NCBI GenBank assembly: GCA_003174035.1 | Contig: PRDV01000033.1 | Location: 1-7,581 of the forward strand | Origin: Candidatus Babelota bacterium | GTDB taxonomy: Bacteria; Babelota; Babeliae; Babelales; Babelaceae | Length of the DNA stretch: 7,581 nucleotides | Direction of reading: 5' to 3' | Shown: one piece after another, positions 6,098 through 7,581 of the stretch | Position numbering within the stretch: the first letter of the stretch is position 1 | Layout of the letters: each line of letters begins with the position of its first letter | Notes under the pieces: model-generated | The model's input: the letters and a program-made list of their open reading frames with translations, nothing else | What the model was told of the DNA's origin: nothing | Databases searched by the model: none | Program-made: the position numbers and the translations under genes

Positions 6098-7581
6098 TTA
6101 ATGAGAACCTCTACTTTTTTTCTTCTGCTCAGCTTGCAATGTTAACAAATAATGGTGTATCTCTTCAGATGCACTATCAAGTCCGCTTTCCCCACTATAA
6201 TTCTTAATCAACGGATCGGCGCCATTACTCATTAACAACTCTATAATTTTTTTATCCTCATCACTAAAGCAATCCTCCACCGCAATATGAAGCGGTGTTA
6301 CACCACCTAAATATTGATTAAACCAGTTCTCATCAGTCGGCTTATTGCTAAAAGTCTGCACATTCACTATGGAATCATGCTTTAAAAGCATTTTCACACA
6401 AGCCATATCTTTCTTTAATACTGCGACATGCAACGGACTCACTCCATACTTATCCTGTATGCTCACATATGCTCCATGAGCAATGAGCAAAGCCCCAATA
6501 ACAGGGAGTTGTTCTCGCATGGCATACATGAGCGGTGTACGGCCATGGCTGTCTGCAGCATTAATATGTGCACCATGTTCGATGAGTAGCTGCACGATAT
6601 CAAAATAAGGGCTGCGCTCACCATCCCAATGCATGTTGTAGAGACATGAATGCAAAGGCGTCATTCCTCTCTCAGATCTTACCAGAGGTTCCGCACCACG
6701 AGCAAGAGCCAGTCGTACATTTTCGGGCTCACCTCTACGAACAATTGCATGCAAAAAAGTTGTTCCATAACTCGTACGAACGTTGATATCGCATCCCAAC
6801 GAAAGCAAAAGCTCTATCGTGCCCTTCCGTCCCTGAGGATCTTCAGAATATACTGAACCGACAAGATATAACACACTTTCTTTATTATGCGTAAGTCGAT
6901 CGATACTAGCCCCCTCTTCAATCAAATACTTCACTAACGCAAATCTTCCTTTTTTTGCAGCTACATGCAATGCCGTTTCGCTATTCGACCTACGAAGAAA
7001 ACTTAATTCGGTTGTCGTATCAATATTCATTCCTTCATCGAGAAGTACGGCTACCACATTTTGACGCCCTTCTGCACAAGCGATATGAAGAGCATTATCC
7101 CCATCAACATTGGTGTGATACATGCGAGCGCCTCGAGAGATTAATAGTCTTACGATTGTATCTGCTCCAGAACGTGCAGCATACAAAAGTGGTGTAAAGC
7201 CTGCTTTATCTTCTGTATCTATACTGGCACCATAATCAATCAGTAACCTCACTACATCCGCATGATTATAAACACACGCCCTGCTCAATGCAGAGACCTT
7301 ATAGCTATCGCATTGATTAACGTCAGCCCCAGACAAAATAAAATCTCTCACTTTCTGAAAAGATCCCTCTAGTATGGCATTATCAAAATCTTTATTGTAT
7401 ACACCCCATTGAAAAAGGCCATACACTAGCCTCCGACCCTCCTGAAAAGCTTTGCTGCACAAGCCTTGATCTGATTCTTGACCTTTCTTATCTCTTTCAT
7501 CATTCCGTGCTCTTTTACGCTCCGTAAACTCGGTGGTTTCATCGCGATTTCTTTTTTTTTGAGACGCCTTTTTTGTCGTCT
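6098..7581 (-). CDS. ankyrin-repeat protein, copy 2 of the duplicated pair, 5' end outside the window
   Basis: The frame is open from the window edge at 7581 to TAA 6098-6100, giving 493 visible residues. A TTG at 7462 is an internal codon, not the start: upstream of it the frame continues through QESDQG, ERKRARNDERDKK and TTKKASQKKRNRDETTEF, matching copy 1. By comparison with the 483-2054 gene, about 29 residues, including the signal peptide, lie outside the window. The ankyrin repeats match those of copy 1 one for one; motifs include TPLLYAA, ALHIACAEG, ALHVAAKKG, TPLHSCL, TPLMYAM, SPLHVAV and TPLHIAV. Identity is about 80% by eye with a single one-codon gap. The basic clusters of the linker are kept. 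One repeat is closer to consensus here than in copy 1 (LARGAEP against FAHRVDV). The role, as for copy 1, is protein binding, probably outside the cytoplasm. Confidence 0.92.
   Translation of the reverse strand, partial: TTKKASQKKRNRDETTEFTERKRARNDERDKKGQESDQGLCSKAFQEGRRLVYGLFQWGVYNKDFDNAILEGSFQKVRDFILSGADVNQCDSYKVSALSRACVYNHADVVRLLIDYGASIDTEDKAGFTPLLYAARSGADTIVRLLISRGARMYHTNVDGDNALHIACAEGRQNVVAVLLDEGMNIDTTTELSFLRRSNSETALHVAAKKGRFALVKYLIEEGASIDRLTHNKESVLYLVGSVYSEDPQGRKGTIELLLSLGCDINVRTSYGTTFLHAIVRRGEPENVRLALARGAEPLVRSERGMTPLHSCLYNMHWDGERSPYFDIVQLLIEHGAHINAADSHGRTPLMYAMREQLPVIGALLIAHGAYVSIQDKYGVSPLHVAVLKKDMACVKMLLKHDSIVNVQTFSNKPTDENWFNQYLGGVTPLHIAVEDCFSDEDKKIIELLMSNGADPLIKNYSGESGLDSASEEIHHYLLTLQAEQKKKSRGSH

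Noticed and set aside
813..7197. Several plus-strand open frames of 60-80 codons inside the ankyrin genes
   Set aside because: They lie antisense to clearly conserved ankyrin coding sequence, lack ribosome-binding sites and show no protein-like motifs.
7460..7462. TTG as the start codon of the second copy
   Set aside because: The frame is open upstream to the window edge and matches copy 1 residue by residue, so this Leu codon is internal.

Overview
The window is an ankyrin-repeat gene island. All recognisable genes lie on the minus strand, so transcription runs from base 7581 towards base 1. In that order it holds: an ankyrin gene cut by the window edge (6098-7581); a short ankyrin relic (5973-6071); a second ankyrin gene (4415-5869) with a small unidentified ORF close behind it (4097-4408); a 370-base non-coding stretch; a third ankyrin gene (2152-3726); a fourth ankyrin gene (483-2054); and a longer relic (155-413) followed by a strongly palindromic GC-rich element (67-120). 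I see no tRNA, rRNA, CRISPR array, transposase or metabolic gene, and no convincing gene on the plus strand.

The signals are bacterial: clear purine-rich Shine-Dalgarno sites, N-terminal Sec-type signal peptides, the standard code, and moderate to low GC (about 40% by eye). The density of secreted ankyrin-repeat proteins is typical of bacteria living in eukaryotic, often protist, hosts. The signal peptides end in a small residue followed by Met-Glu, a style I associate with Candidatus Dependentiae (TM6). That assignment is an inference; Chlamydiae, Rickettsiales, Legionellales or Amoebophilus-like bacteria cannot be excluded from this sequence alone.

The main structural fact is a segmental duplication. 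The genes at 483-2054 and 6098-7581 are collinear paralogues, about 80% identical in protein by eye, with a net length difference of one codon over about 1.48 kb. Each is followed by remains of the same downstream gene, whose C-terminus resembles that of the intact gene at 4415-5869. One relic keeps a Shine-Dalgarno site and signal peptide joined by deletion to the last repeat; the other keeps only about 30 C-terminal codons. The window thus records duplication followed by stepwise decay of one gene of a pair.

The ankyrin proteins probably leave the cytoplasm by Sec and bind host or surface proteins. The duplicated pair carries a conserved basic tract resembling a bipartite nuclear localisation signal right after the signal peptide. 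No enzymatic domain is visible in any gene, so function beyond protein binding cannot be stated.
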